Notes: generated from the sequence alone by a model not told the origin. 6,374 nt of DNA from DASVDK01 sp036562265 [NCBI: Thermodesulfobacteriota bacterium] (GCA_036562265.1 DATCKS010000178.1:1-6374), one strand, 5' to 3'; shown: positions 1-6,288, numbered from the stretch's first letter. Made by a program: numbers and translations.

Positions 1-1
1 G

Positions 2-400
2 GTGCGGACCGCGGTGCCGCGCGTGGTGGTGGCCGAGGCACTTGCCGAGGCCGATCCCGATCGGTCGAGGCTCGTCGCGTTCGTCCGGGAGGTGCGCGCC
101 GCGGGCGGCCCCCGGTCGAGCCCCTTTCCCGGATACGGGTACGACGCGCTCGGCCTTGCGGTGGCCGCGATCGCGCAGGCCTCGTCCGGCTGGGACGGCG
201 CCGAGCCGGTCGCCAGGCAGCGCCTCGACGTGCGCGACGCACTCGAGGCGATGCCCGACTACCGGGGCGTCACCGGCGTCTACCGCTACCGGCCGGACGA
301 CCACGGCGGACTCGACGAACGGGCGCTCGTGATCGTCGAGGCGGTCGTCCCGCCGGAGGGGAAGGTTGCCACGTGGAGGCCCGTCCCGACGGGCCGATGA
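2..400 (+). CDS. Periplasmic solute-binding protein (branched-chain amino acid ABC type), C-terminal part
   Basis: This is the last 132 codons of a gene that most likely begins before the window; the GTG at base 2 is just the first in-frame codon and has no visible leader or ribosome site. The residues match the C-terminal lobe of type 1 periplasmic binding proteins (Leu/Ile/Val-binding, Peripla_BP_6 family): a YGYDALGLAVAAIAQA helix, a stretch of small charged residues, then the pattern G-V-T-G-x-Y-x-Y-x-P-x-D-H-x-G-L and a closing V-x-x-G-x-x-x-T-W-R-P strand. Members bind an amino acid or similar small solute in the periplasm and deliver it to an ABC permease. The ligand cannot be told from this part, and no permease or ATPase gene is visible. 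The stop TGA directly abuts the ribosome site of the next gene, so the two are cotranscribed. The family call is fairly sure; the substrate is unknown. Confidence 0.75.
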   Translation: MRTAVPRVVVAEALAEADPDRSRLVAFVREVRAAGGPRSSPFPGYGYDALGLAVAAIAQASSGWDGAEPVARQRLDVRDALEAMPDYRGVTGVYRYRPDDHGGLDERALVIVEAVVPPEGKVATWRPVPTGR

Positions 401-410
401 AGGAGGGGCC

Positions 411-671
411 ATGTCCTGGATCACGGCGGTACGGCGGGTCGTCAACGAGGCGGTCGACACCGGCCTCTCGTACCTGCCGCCCGACACCGTGGCGCATCTC
501 GAGCGCGCGTCGACGGAACTCTTGCTCGCGGCCCGAGCGGTGATCGACGAGCAGATCCGGTGGAACAGCCGACACGTCGAGCGAGCGGCCGCCATCCGCG
601 AGGCCCGGCGGGCCCGCGCCGAGGCGCCGTCCCCCGATCTCGCCACCGAGGGGGCGTCGCGCCCGGACTAG
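411..671 (+). CDS. Small helical protein of unknown function, 86 aa
   Basis: I do not recognise this protein. The ATG start is supported by a strong AGGAGG at 401-406, directly after the stop of the binding-protein gene and 4 bases before the start; an earlier in-frame ATG at 366 lies inside the upstream gene and lacks such a site. The product has no signal peptide or membrane segment. Residues 1-25 form an amphipathic stretch, followed by L-P-P-D-T-V-x-H-L, then a long helix-forming run (about residues 29-70) rich in Ala, Arg and Glu, and a Pro/Ser/Asp-rich tail. It is therefore probably cytoplasmic and helical, perhaps a coiled coil or small adaptor. The coupling suggests cotranscription with the transporter component but does not give a function. 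It ends 3 bases before the convergent stop of the beta-barrel gene, leaving no room for a dedicated terminator. Confidence 0.7.
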   Translation: MSWITAVRRVVNEAVDTGLSYLPPDTVAHLERASTELLLAARAVIDEQIRWNSRHVERAAAIREARRARAEAPSPDLATEGASRPD

Positions 672-674
672 GGA

Positions 675-1382
675 TCAGAAGCCGAACGAGAGGGCGAAGG
701 AGACCTCCTCGCGGTCGAAGAGCCGGCCGGCGAGCGTCGCCTCCACCTGGGAGGTGGCGGCGTAGCGGAGGCCGGCCATGGCGCCCACGACGTTCTCCTG
801 CCGGAAGTCGATCCGGCCGAAGGGGCCGTCGAACTGGCCGCGGATGATGCCGATCGACAGGCCGGCGAACGGGACGACGTCGCGAAACGCGTGCAGGCTG
901 GCGCCGAGGAGGAACTCGCCGTCGATCCAGGTCGCCTCGACGTCCCCCTTGGCCGACTCGTTCCGGCTGATCGACACGCTCGAGCCCACCTTGAAGTAGC
1001 GCTCGTCGACGAACCGGTAGCGCAGGCCGCCGCCGAAGGCGAAGCCGACGTCGCCGTCGAAGTCACCGCTCGGCAGCGCGTCGTCCTCGTCGAGCGCGAG
1101 TCGGGTGGCGCCCACGGTGAGGAAGCCGTCGAGGCCGTCGAGGAGGCCGAAGGCGCCGCCGATGGCGAAGGTCCGCCCCGACGTGTCGACGATACGGTCC
1201 GACTCCTCGAGGCGGATCTCGCGCGTGAAGACGCCCACGCCGGTGCCGTCGAGGCGAACTCGACCGGCGCCGAGCGTGTCGGTCGGGTCGACGATCGCGC
1301 CGGCTGCCGCGGGGCCTGCCGAGGTGAGGATGGCCAGCCCCAGCGCGGCGGCGCGCGCGAGGCGGCGGCGGGCCCGCGTCAC
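675..1382 (-). CDS. Outer-membrane beta-barrel protein, 235 aa
   Basis: The N-terminus is a classic Sec signal peptide: an Arg-rich start (R3 to R10), a hydrophobic core AAALGLAILT and a small-residue cleavage region around residues 22-28. The mature part consists of short alternating hydrophobic/polar strands separated by acidic turns, for example F-A-I-G-G-A-F-G-L, D-G-F-L-T-V-G-A-T-R-L, V-G-F-A-F-G-G-G-L-R-Y-R-F and V-S-F-A-L-S-F-G-F, and it ends in Phe. A terminal aromatic residue is the usual recognition signal for the Bam assembly machinery. Length and strand count suggest a barrel of about 8 to 10 strands, in the OmpA/OmpW size class. The GTG start is chosen because it overlaps the stop of the dehydratase gene as GTGA and places the signal peptide at the very N-terminus. 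The specific role (pore, adhesin or structural) cannot be determined. Confidence 0.8.
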   Translation of the reverse strand: MTRARRRLARAAALGLAILTSAGPAAAGAIVDPTDTLGAGRVRLDGTGVGVFTREIRLEESDRIVDTSGRTFAIGGAFGLLDGLDGFLTVGATRLALDEDDALPSGDFDGDVGFAFGGGLRYRFVDERYFKVGSSVSISRNESAKGDVEATWIDGEFLLGASLHAFRDVVPFAGLSIGIIRGQFDGPFGRIDFRQENVVGAMAGLRYAATSQVEATLAGRLFDREEVSFALSFGF

Positions 1383-1669
1383 GACCGCCTGGCGAGCGGC
1401 TCGACGGCGCTCGCGAGCTCCACGTCCCTGTCGGTCAGCCCGCCGGCGTCGTGCGTGGTGAGGGCCAGGGTGACGCGGTTCCAGCGAATGTCGATGTCCG
1501 GGTGATGGCCGGCCGCCTCGGCCTTGAACGCCACCGCCACCACGAACGCGATCGCCTCCTGGAAGTCGGCGAACGTGAACGTCTTGCGGATCGTCTCGCC
1601 GTCGAGGCTCCAGCCGGGCAGCGCCGCCACCGCGCGCGCCGCCGCCTCGCCCGTCAGCCGTGTCGCCAT
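1379..1669 (-). CDS. phhB: Pterin-4a-carbinolamine dehydratase, 96 aa
   Basis: The enzyme dehydrates 4a-hydroxytetrahydrobiopterin to quinonoid dihydropterin, recycling the cofactor of aromatic amino acid hydroxylases; bacterial members also occur in cells without such hydroxylases. The family signature is complete: E-A-A-G-H-H-P (51-57), W-N-R-V (63-66), T-H-D-A-G-G-L-T-x-x-D (72-82). His55, His56 and His73 correspond to the three active-site histidines of the rat enzyme DCoH. The length of about 96 residues is normal. I prefer the ATG at 1669 over the in-frame GTG at 1678, because GGGAGG lies 8 bases before the ATG but overlaps the GTG. It is cytoplasmic, unlike its neighbours. Its stop overlaps the barrel start as GTGA, so the two are translationally coupled, and it follows the protease by 69 bases. 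No phenylalanine hydroxylase gene is in the window. The product call is confident. Confidence 0.93.
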   Translation of the reverse strand: MATRLTGEAAARAVAALPGWSLDGETIRKTFTFADFQEAIAFVVAVAFKAEAAGHHPDIDIRWNRVTLALTTHDAGGLTDRDVELASAVEPLARRS

Positions 1670-1677
1670 CGGGTGCA

Positions 1678-1683
1678 CCTCCC
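1678..1683 (-). promoter_or_regulatory. Ribosome binding site of the dehydratase gene
   Basis: On the minus strand this reads GGGAGG. It lies 8 bases before the ATG at 1669 and overlaps the alternative GTG at 1678, which decides the start in favour of the ATG. Confidence 0.65.
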
Positions 1684-1738
1684 AACGCCCTGCCGGGTCC
1701 CGAGAGTCTACCGCAGGTGTCGCGGCCGCACGGCCCCG

Positions 1739-4336
1739 TTAGGGGCGGGCGACCGTGACGCGCCGGCCGGCCACCGCGCCCGAGAGGGTGGGGACGGTCG
1801 GCCGGCCGGCCGCGTCGACGGCGATGACGTCGCCCCGTTCGAGGGGGCGGACGGCGAAGGTCGCGGTCCCGCCTTCGAGTTGCTCCGACGCCGACAGCGC
1901 GTCGGCCCCTTCGGCCGGCGGGCAGGCCTCGGCAACCGCTCCGCTGTCGCCCCCGGCCGGACCGCCGCCGTCGCCGCCGCCGCACGCCAGGGGAAGCCCG
2001 GCCACCGCCGCCACGAGGAGGCGCCGGCAGCTCCTGCGCCGGCCGAGAGCCGCCACCGCCACGAACACCGCGAGCGCGGCCGCCGGGGCCGCCTGGGCGG
2101 CCACGACCGTCGTCCCGGCCGGTTGCACGGCAAGGTCGTAGGCGAGGGCCAGGCGGCGAGCGCCGCCGGGGGGGAGGGTGAGCGGCGGGTCGAGCACGAC
2201 GAGGAGGCGCCCGTCGTCGGCCGCGAACCGGGCGCAACCGAGGGCCGTCGTCGCCGGCGCGTCGAAGTCCACGACGCAGGCCTGGGTCAGGTCGGCTCGC
2301 TCGTGTCCGGTCGTTGCCGTTTCGGGCTCCGTCGCGGGCGTGTCGCCGAGACGGGCGATGGCCGTGAGGGCGCGCACGACGAGCGGCGCCGCGCCGCCGT
2401 TCGCCAGCGTGAAGCCGACGAGGACGACGCGCCCGTTCGGCGGAGCGAACGACACGTCGGGACCCGGGTCGAGCGGCGCCATGGCGAACGCGGGGTCGAC
2501 GCGGACGACGCGCTCGATCGCCGCGACGGCGTCGACCAGCCCGAAGCCGCGTGCGTTGTCCGGGGTGTCGGCAGAGGCCGCGGCGATCAGGGCGTCGCGG
2601 ACCTCGCGCGGCGACCGCCCGGGGCTCGCCGCGAGGATCATCGCCGCGACGGCGCCGACGTGCGGCGCCGCGGCCGAGGTGCCGAGGAAGCCGGACGGGT
2701 TGCCGTCGCCCCCGAGCCCGGCGTCGTTGCCGACGGTCGTCCGGACACCGTCGGGCCCGACGACGGTCGGCTTGACCTCGGCGTCGGTCACGTCGGGCAT
2801 GCCGCGCGAACTGTAGGCGCGCAGGGCGCCCGACGCGACGTTCACCGCTCCCACCGTCACGATGCGCGCCGCGTCGGGACCGTTCGGCACGCTCCCCGCG
2901 GGGACGCGGTAGGGCGCCTCGAGCGCCCCGCCGGCAACGGCGCCGACCGCGAAGATCCGGAACGTGACGCCGGACGGCGGCTCGGCCCCGGTGCAGGCCC
3001 CGTTCACGAAGGGCCCGCAATAGTCGATCTGCAGCCAGAAGGTCGCCGTCTCGTCGCCGCCGGTGTTGTCGAGGACCACCGACTCGGTCGGCGTCTGGCC
3101 GGCCTCGCCGGTCTGGGGCGCGTCGCTCACGTCGGCCGCTTCCTCGCCCGACGGCGAGGCGAAGGCGATCAGGTCGAAGTCGACGGCCGGGCGCTCGAAG
3201 GGTGTCCCGCTCCACTGGAGGAACACGACCGCCTGGCCGCCGGGCGAGACCCGGACCGGCATGCGGACCTCCCCGGTCGGAAAGCGGTGCGCCACGTGGC
3301 TCAGCCCCGGCCGCCCCGCGTCGGCGTCCGGCTCGAAGTCGCTCCGATGGTGGAGCAAGCCGGAGTTGCCGACCGCCGCCACGTAGACCACCCCGGCGTC
3401 CGACGCCGCCGTGCGCACCCGGGCGACGTCGCTTCCGCCGTCGTAGGGGCCGGCGTTGAAGAACGCGATGTCGTCGACGATCACGTCCACCTCGCTCGCC
3501 AGCCACTCGACCGCCGCCAGGTAGTCCAGATCGGTCTCCACGGCCGCGAAGTAGAGCGCCGCGTCGGGGACGAGGTCGTGCACGATCTCGAGGAGGGCGC
3601 GTCCCTCCGCGGTCGGGGTGCAGGTGGAGTCGCGGATCTGGTCGCCAGGCGGGTCGACGAAGGCCCGGACCGTCACGTCGGCCGGCAGGTCGCCGCCGAG
3701 GACGCTCTGCCCGAAGCCGGCGATGCCGTCGGACACGACGCCGATCCGGATCCGGTCGCCGCGGACGGGGCTGTAGCCGCCCGCCCCGTAGCCGACGCGG
3801 GCGGCGAGGGCGTTCACCCCCCCGCGGCACACGCCGCCGCCGGGCAGGCAAGGGGTGTTCGGGGAGCCGGCCCCCAGGGTGAGGACGCGCCCGGCCTGCG
3901 AGAAGGCGTAGCGAGGGGGCCTCACGCTCGCCACCGCGGCATCGGTCGCGAGCGACTCGACCGCGTCGGGCGCGAGCGTCGCCTGGACGAGGCCGGACGC
4001 CTCGTGCACGCGCTCGACGCGCCCGCCGTGGCGCCGCACCGCGTCGGCCACGGCCGCGGCGTCGCCGCCCTTCGCCGCCGTCAGGTGGACCTGGAGCCGG
4101 CCGTCGGGGCGGACGAAGGGGCGCGCGGCCCGCCCCGGAAGGGACGGCCGGACGGCGAGCGGTACGCCGCGCGGCCGACCGCGCAGCACCGCCGGGTCGG
4201 AGCCGGCGCGCAACGCCTCGATCGCCTCGACGAGCGCCGGGGCGAGCTTCCCGCGTCCGCCGGCCGCATCGGCCTCGAGGGGGAGGATGCCGGAGAGGGC
4301 GACCACGAGGACGAGCACGCTGACGCGGCGCGGCAT
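1739..4336 (-). CDS. Secreted subtilase/sedolisin-like serine protease with C-terminal membrane segment, 865 aa
   Basis: Domains in order: signal peptide (1-24, ending A-D-A-A), linker, inhibitor-I9-like propeptide (about 79-144), catalytic domain (about 190-612), a beta-rich domain (about 613-740), a hydrophobic segment (about 746-764) followed by R-R-R-S-C-R-R, and a tail with C-G-G-G-D-G-G-G. Catalytic Asp is D203 (IGVVSDGIAG), the oxyanion Asn is N324 (AAVGNSG) and the nucleophile is S554 (GTSAAAPHVG). At the place of the HGTH histidine stands E244 (T-A-E-G-R-A-L-L-E-I-V-H-D), the pattern of S53-like subtilases, where Glu serves as general base. Between N324 and S554 is an insert of about 135 residues (345-480) that looks like a beta-sandwich. 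The start ATG has GAGGTG 7 bases ahead, overlapping the stop of the propeptide-like gene. It probably acts in the periplasm or at the cell surface; substrates are unknown. The catalytic class is confident, the C-terminal topology is not. Confidence 0.9.
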   Translation of the reverse strand: MPRRVSVLVLVVALSGILPLEADAAGGRGKLAPALVEAIEALRAGSDPAVLRGRPRGVPLAVRPSLPGRAARPFVRPDGRLQVHLTAAKGGDAAAVADAVRRHGGRVERVHEASGLVQATLAPDAVESLATDAAVASVRPPRYAFSQAGRVLTLGAGSPNTPCLPGGGVCRGGVNALAARVGYGAGGYSPVRGDRIRIGVVSDGIAGFGQSVLGGDLPADVTVRAFVDPPGDQIRDSTCTPTAEGRALLEIVHDLVPDAALYFAAVETDLDYLAAVEWLASEVDVIVDDIAFFNAGPYDGGSDVARVRTAASDAGVVYVAAVGNSGLLHHRSDFEPDADAGRPGLSHVAHRFPTGEVRMPVRVSPGGQAVVFLQWSGTPFERPAVDFDLIAFASPSGEEAADVSDAPQTGEAGQTPTESVVLDNTGGDETATFWLQIDYCGPFVNGACTGAEPPSGVTFRIFAVGAVAGGALEAPYRVPAGSVPNGPDAARIVTVGAVNVASGALRAYSSRGMPDVTDAEVKPTVVGPDGVRTTVGNDAGLGGDGNPSGFLGTSAAAPHVGAVAAMILAASPGRSPREVRDALIAAASADTPDNARGFGLVDAVAAIERVVRVDPAFAMAPLDPGPDVSFAPPNGRVVLVGFTLANGGAAPLVVRALTAIARLGDTPATEPETATTGHERADLTQACVVDFDAPATTALGCARFAADDGRLLVVLDPPLTLPPGGARRLALAYDLAVQPAGTTVVAAQAAPAAALAVFVAVAALGRRRSCRRLLVAAVAGLPLACGGGDGGGPAGGDSGAVAEACPPAEGADALSASEQLEGGTATFAVRPLERGDVIAVDAAGRPTVPTLSGAVAGRRVTVARP

Positions 4337-4346
4337 CGGCAACACC

Positions 4347-4793
4347 TCACGGGGACGACTCGAGCGGGCGCGCGTACCGGGGAAGCCTGACCGCGGCAAC
4401 CGCCTCGTCCTCCCCGAGGGCCCGGAGCAACGCCGGCGGCGCCCAGACCTGCAACGTCGGCGGCGTCCCGCCGACGCGGGTGACCCGACCGCCGCCGTCG
4501 CGGATGCGGCCGGCCAGGCCGTCGGGATCGCCGCGAACGACGACGGCCGCTTGCACGCGGCACGCCGCGTCCACGCGAAGCCGCGCCGGTAGCCCGGCCG
4601 GCCGCGTGCGGCAACCGCCTTCCCGGAGCGCCGCCTCGAGGCGCGGCAGGGCCCGCCGGAGGTCGGCATCGAGGCGCGAGGGACGCGGCCCATTGGCCGG
4701 TGCGAGGGTGGGGAGCATGCCGAGGACGATCGGGACGGCGAGGGCGAGGACCAGGGGGCGGGGGAGCACGAGGCCTCGGGCGGCGGACCGCAT
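4347..4793 (-). CDS. Stand-alone secreted propeptide-like protein (candidate protease inhibitor/chaperone), 148 aa
   Basis: The N-terminus looks like a signal peptide (R2, R6, then hydrophobic residues about 8-31, with small residues A-P-A-N near a cleavage site at about 33). Residues 39-60 are a charged helix, and 78-141 form a beta-alpha-beta-beta-alpha-beta type unit ending V-A-A-V-R-L-P-R-Y-A. That unit aligns without gaps to residues 97-144 of the downstream protease's propeptide (21 of 48 identical by hand count), including G-G-R-V-x-R-V and V-R-x-P-R-Y-A. Propeptides of this I9-like type fold and inhibit subtilases; here there is no protease domain attached. Cys61 and Cys78 could form a disulfide. 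The stop lies 10 bases before the protease start, so the two are cotranscribed. The ATG start has only a weak upstream AGG. The homology is visible; the trans-acting role is inferred. Confidence 0.8.
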   Translation of the reverse strand: MRSAARGLVLPRPLVLALAVPIVLGMLPTLAPANGPRPSRLDADLRRALPRLEAALREGGCRTRPAGLPARLRVDAACRVQAAVVVRGDPDGLAGRIRDGGGRVTRVGGTPPTLQVWAPPALLRALGEDEAVAAVRLPRYARPLESSP

Positions 4794-4812
4794 GCCAGAA
4801 GCCTGCCACGGC

Positions 4813-4842
4813 CGCGTGCGCCGACGCCGGCCGGCGCACGCG
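4813..4842 (-). repeat. Perfect 11-bp inverted repeat between lipoprotein and propeptide-like genes
   Basis: CGCGTGCGCCG at 4813-4823 and its exact complement CGGCGCACGCG at 4832-4842 flank an 8-base loop. The hairpin fills most of the 61-base gap between the lipoprotein stop and the next start. No T-run follows on the minus strand, so it is not a canonical intrinsic terminator. It may attenuate transcription, protect or divide the message, or reduce readthrough. Confidence 0.5.
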
Positions 4843-4854
4843 ACGCGGCCCGGT

Positions 4855-5493
4855 CTACCGGGCGCCCGAGAGGGACGAGCCGAGACCCGGGGCGAGCGGC
4901 ACCTGCTCGACGGCCGCGAGGAACCGCTCGCGGAGGTTCGCCGGCAGGCTCGCGCTCGTCGTCGTGCCGTCGAGGCTGCTGCGAATGACGGACTGGCCGA
5001 TGATCCGCTGCTCCTTCGGCGACGCCACGGCGACGACGAGGCGGACGTCGGTGTCGGCGGGCGACCAGATGACGTTGCCGTCGCTCTCCCCGTAGAACTC
5101 CTCGACAACGCCCCCGACCACGAGGTCGGCGTCCGCCGACGGCACCTCTCCGCTGCGGGGATCCCACGCCGAGCCGAGCCGGGTGACGGTGTACCCCTCG
5201 GCCCCGAGGCGCGCGGCGACCGCCTCGGTGACCGCCTCGGCGAGCGACGCCCCCTTCGGCACGTAGATGACGTCACCCGACGACGACTTCGTGAAGCCGA
5301 TCCGGTCGGTCTTTTCGCGCGCGTCGACGAAGGTGGCCAGCGCGATGCGCTTCGAGACGGCAGCGGAACCGGACGCGCTGGTTACGGCAGCAGGCGGGGT
5401 GTAGCTCAGGTCGACGGTCCGCGTCCCACCGGATGCGCATCCGACGAGCAGCAGGGCGGCCGCCGCCACGACGACGTTGGCGATCGATCGCAT
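4855..5493 (-). CDS. Lipoprotein, YajG-like, 212 aa
   Basis: The signal peptide is that of a lipoprotein: M-R-S-I-A-N, a hydrophobic core and the lipobox L-L-V-G-C with Cys19 as the lipid-attachment site, followed by A-S-G-G. Asp is absent at +2, so sorting to the outer membrane is expected if Lol rules apply. The mature part shows K-R-I-A-L-A-T-F-V-D-A-R-E (48-60), I-G-F, then an alpha-beta unit (81-105) and A-D-L-V-V-G-G-V-V-E-E-F (122-133). This resembles the YajG-type lipoprotein layout of a VxxFxDxR strand, a helix of the form L-x-x-x-L and a later V-x-G-x-V strand, but I hold that assignment loosely. The ATG has a strong AAGGAGGT at 5497-5504; an earlier in-frame start lacks this and would put extra residues before the signal. 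It is probably the first gene of the unit leading into the propeptide-like protein and protease. The role is unknown. Confidence 0.8.
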   Translation of the reverse strand: MRSIANVVVAAAALLLVGCASGGTRTVDLSYTPPAAVTSASGSAAVSKRIALATFVDAREKTDRIGFTKSSSGDVIYVPKGASLAEAVTEAVAARLGAEGYTVTRLGSAWDPRSGEVPSADADLVVGGVVEEFYGESDGNVIWSPADTDVRLVVAVASPKEQRIIGQSVIRSSLDGTTTSASLPANLRERFLAAVEQVPLAPGLGSSLSGAR

Positions 5494-5561
5494 CGTACCT
5501 CCTTCCCAGCAAGCGCACCCTCCGGGTGCCATCGCATGCCGGCCAGGCGGCCGGTGCGGTC

Positions 5562-5590
5562 AGTATGCCGCCGGCGTCGAAGGCCCGCAA
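5562..5590 (-). promoter_or_regulatory. Possible sigma-70-type promoter for the lipoprotein-protease unit
   Basis: On the minus strand TTGCGG (5590-5585) and CATACT (5567-5562) are separated by 17 bases, placing a start site near 5555 and a leader of about 60 bases. The match is 3 of 6 and 4 of 6 to the standard boxes. Just downstream a short inverted repeat (CCGGCC at 5539-5544 with GGCCGG at 5549-5554) could be an operator or leader hairpin. This is a suggestion only, since the sigma factors of this host are unknown. Confidence 0.25.
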
Positions 5591-5695
5591 GACTGCCAAG
5601 CGATTGGCGTCGCGCGAGAAGCCCTCGGGTCAGGTGACGTGCGGACGATCACGTCTCGCGGGTGACGGCGATCGATCGGTACGGCGGGAGGCCGG

Positions 5696-6076
5696 TCAGT
5701 CGGCCGGCTCGGGAGGGGGCTTCTGCGCCGCGAGGGCGCGAAGCATGGCGTCGAGGTCGCCCGAGAGGTTGCGGCGGCGCCGGGCGCCGTGCAGCACGGC
5801 ACCCGAGCCGAGCGGCCGGACCCAGCGGATCTCCACCTCCAGCTCGGCGCGGCCGCCGAGCGCGCCGCCGCCGGTCACGGTCAGCCGGCCGACCGTCCCG
5901 GCCGGGACAGCGTGGGAGCCCTTGAAGGCGAGCCCGGTCTCGCTCACGTCGAGGAGATGGAGCCCGTCCATCATGCCCTGGGCGACCTCGAGGCGGGTCG
6001 TCAGCATCCCCGCACGGTCCGAGGGGACGCCGCGGCGCGTCGAGCCTCGCTGGTCCTTTTCCGTTGCCCTCGTCAC
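5696..6076 (-). CDS. PilZ-domain protein (likely cyclic di-GMP binding), 126 aa
   Basis: PilZ domains bind cyclic di-GMP through an RxxxR motif and a D/N-x-S-x-x-G motif. Both are present: R10-G-S-T-R14 near the N-terminus and D43-V-S-E-T-G48. Between and after them are the expected short beta strands (M-L-T-T-R-L-E-V, G-L-H-L-L-D-V, V-G-R-L-T-V, A-E-L-E-V-E-I-R-W-V), followed by an Arg-rich turn and a short C-terminal helix with a Pro-rich tail. The length fits a single-domain PilZ protein, which usually acts by binding a partner. I chose the GTG at 6076 because GGGAGGG stands 5 bases before it; an in-frame GTG at 6103 would add nine residues but has no convincing ribosome site. The gene is cytoplasmic and lies 202 bases before the lipoprotein gene on the same strand. 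The family is fairly certain; the process it controls is not shown here. Confidence 0.85.
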   Translation of the reverse strand: MTRATEKDQRGSTRRGVPSDRAGMLTTRLEVAQGMMDGLHLLDVSETGLAFKGSHAVPAGTVGRLTVTGGGALGGRAELEVEIRWVRPLGSGAVLHGARRRRNLSGDLDAMLRALAAQKPPPEPAD

Positions 6077-6081
6077 GGCGT

Positions 6082-6088
6082 CCCTCCC
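6082..6088 (-). promoter_or_regulatory. Ribosome binding site of the PilZ gene
   Basis: Minus-strand GGGAGGG, 5 bases before the GTG at 6076. It lies inside the coding part of the longer alternative reading from 6103 and so argues for the shorter protein. Confidence 0.55.
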
Positions 6089-6256
6089 GGATGAGACGAA
6101 CACCGCCGATTAGCCTACCATACGGCGCCGCCGTCGGCCTAGCGTCGCCGCCGACTCACGTCCTGGCCACCGTCCGGCAGCGCATCAACGTACCAGCCCG
6201 CGCGCCGCGCGCAAGGCTGGCGGGGCAGGCGCGGTGCGGACGCCTTCCGCCCGCCG

Positions 6257-6278
6257 CTGCGCCGGACCGCAGGCGCAG
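6257..6278 (-). repeat. 7-bp inverted repeat after the right-edge gene end
   Basis: CTGCGCC at 6257-6263 and GGCGCAG at 6272-6278 are exact complements around an 8-base loop. On the minus strand the hairpin begins about 15 bases after the stop at 6294, a natural place for transcript ending, but no T-run follows. The rest of the 6104-6293 gap shows no convincing gene. Confidence 0.3.
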
Positions 6279-6288
6279 ATCCGGAGCC

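Noticed and set aside
1722-1738. Short GGCCG/CGGCC stem just after the protease stop as a terminator
   Set aside because: Only 5 bp with a 2-base loop and no T-run; the dehydratase gene follows closely, so termination is not expected.
1383-3851. Upstream extension of the barrel gene's reading frame through the dehydratase and protease region
   Set aside because: The translation before 1382 is Arg/Gly/Pro-rich and shadows two real genes; the signal peptide and GTGA overlap fix the barrel start at 1382.
1451-4390. A 979-codon open frame on the plus strand opposite the protease gene
   Set aside because: Its translation is a low-complexity mix of Arg, Gly, Ala and Asp without domains; it is the open antisense frame expected opposite a GC-rich gene.
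4337-5167. Upstream extension of the protease reading frame
   Set aside because: It overlaps the propeptide-like and lipoprotein genes in another frame; the ATG at 4336 has a ribosome site and begins a clear signal peptide.
4480-5637. A 385-codon plus-strand open frame opposite the lipoprotein
   Set aside because: Arg-rich low-complexity translation with no ribosome site; antisense shadow.
5636-5655. Inverted repeat GACGTG/CACGTC after the PilZ gene as a terminator
   Set aside because: Only a 6-bp stem with an 8-base loop and no T-run; too weak to call.
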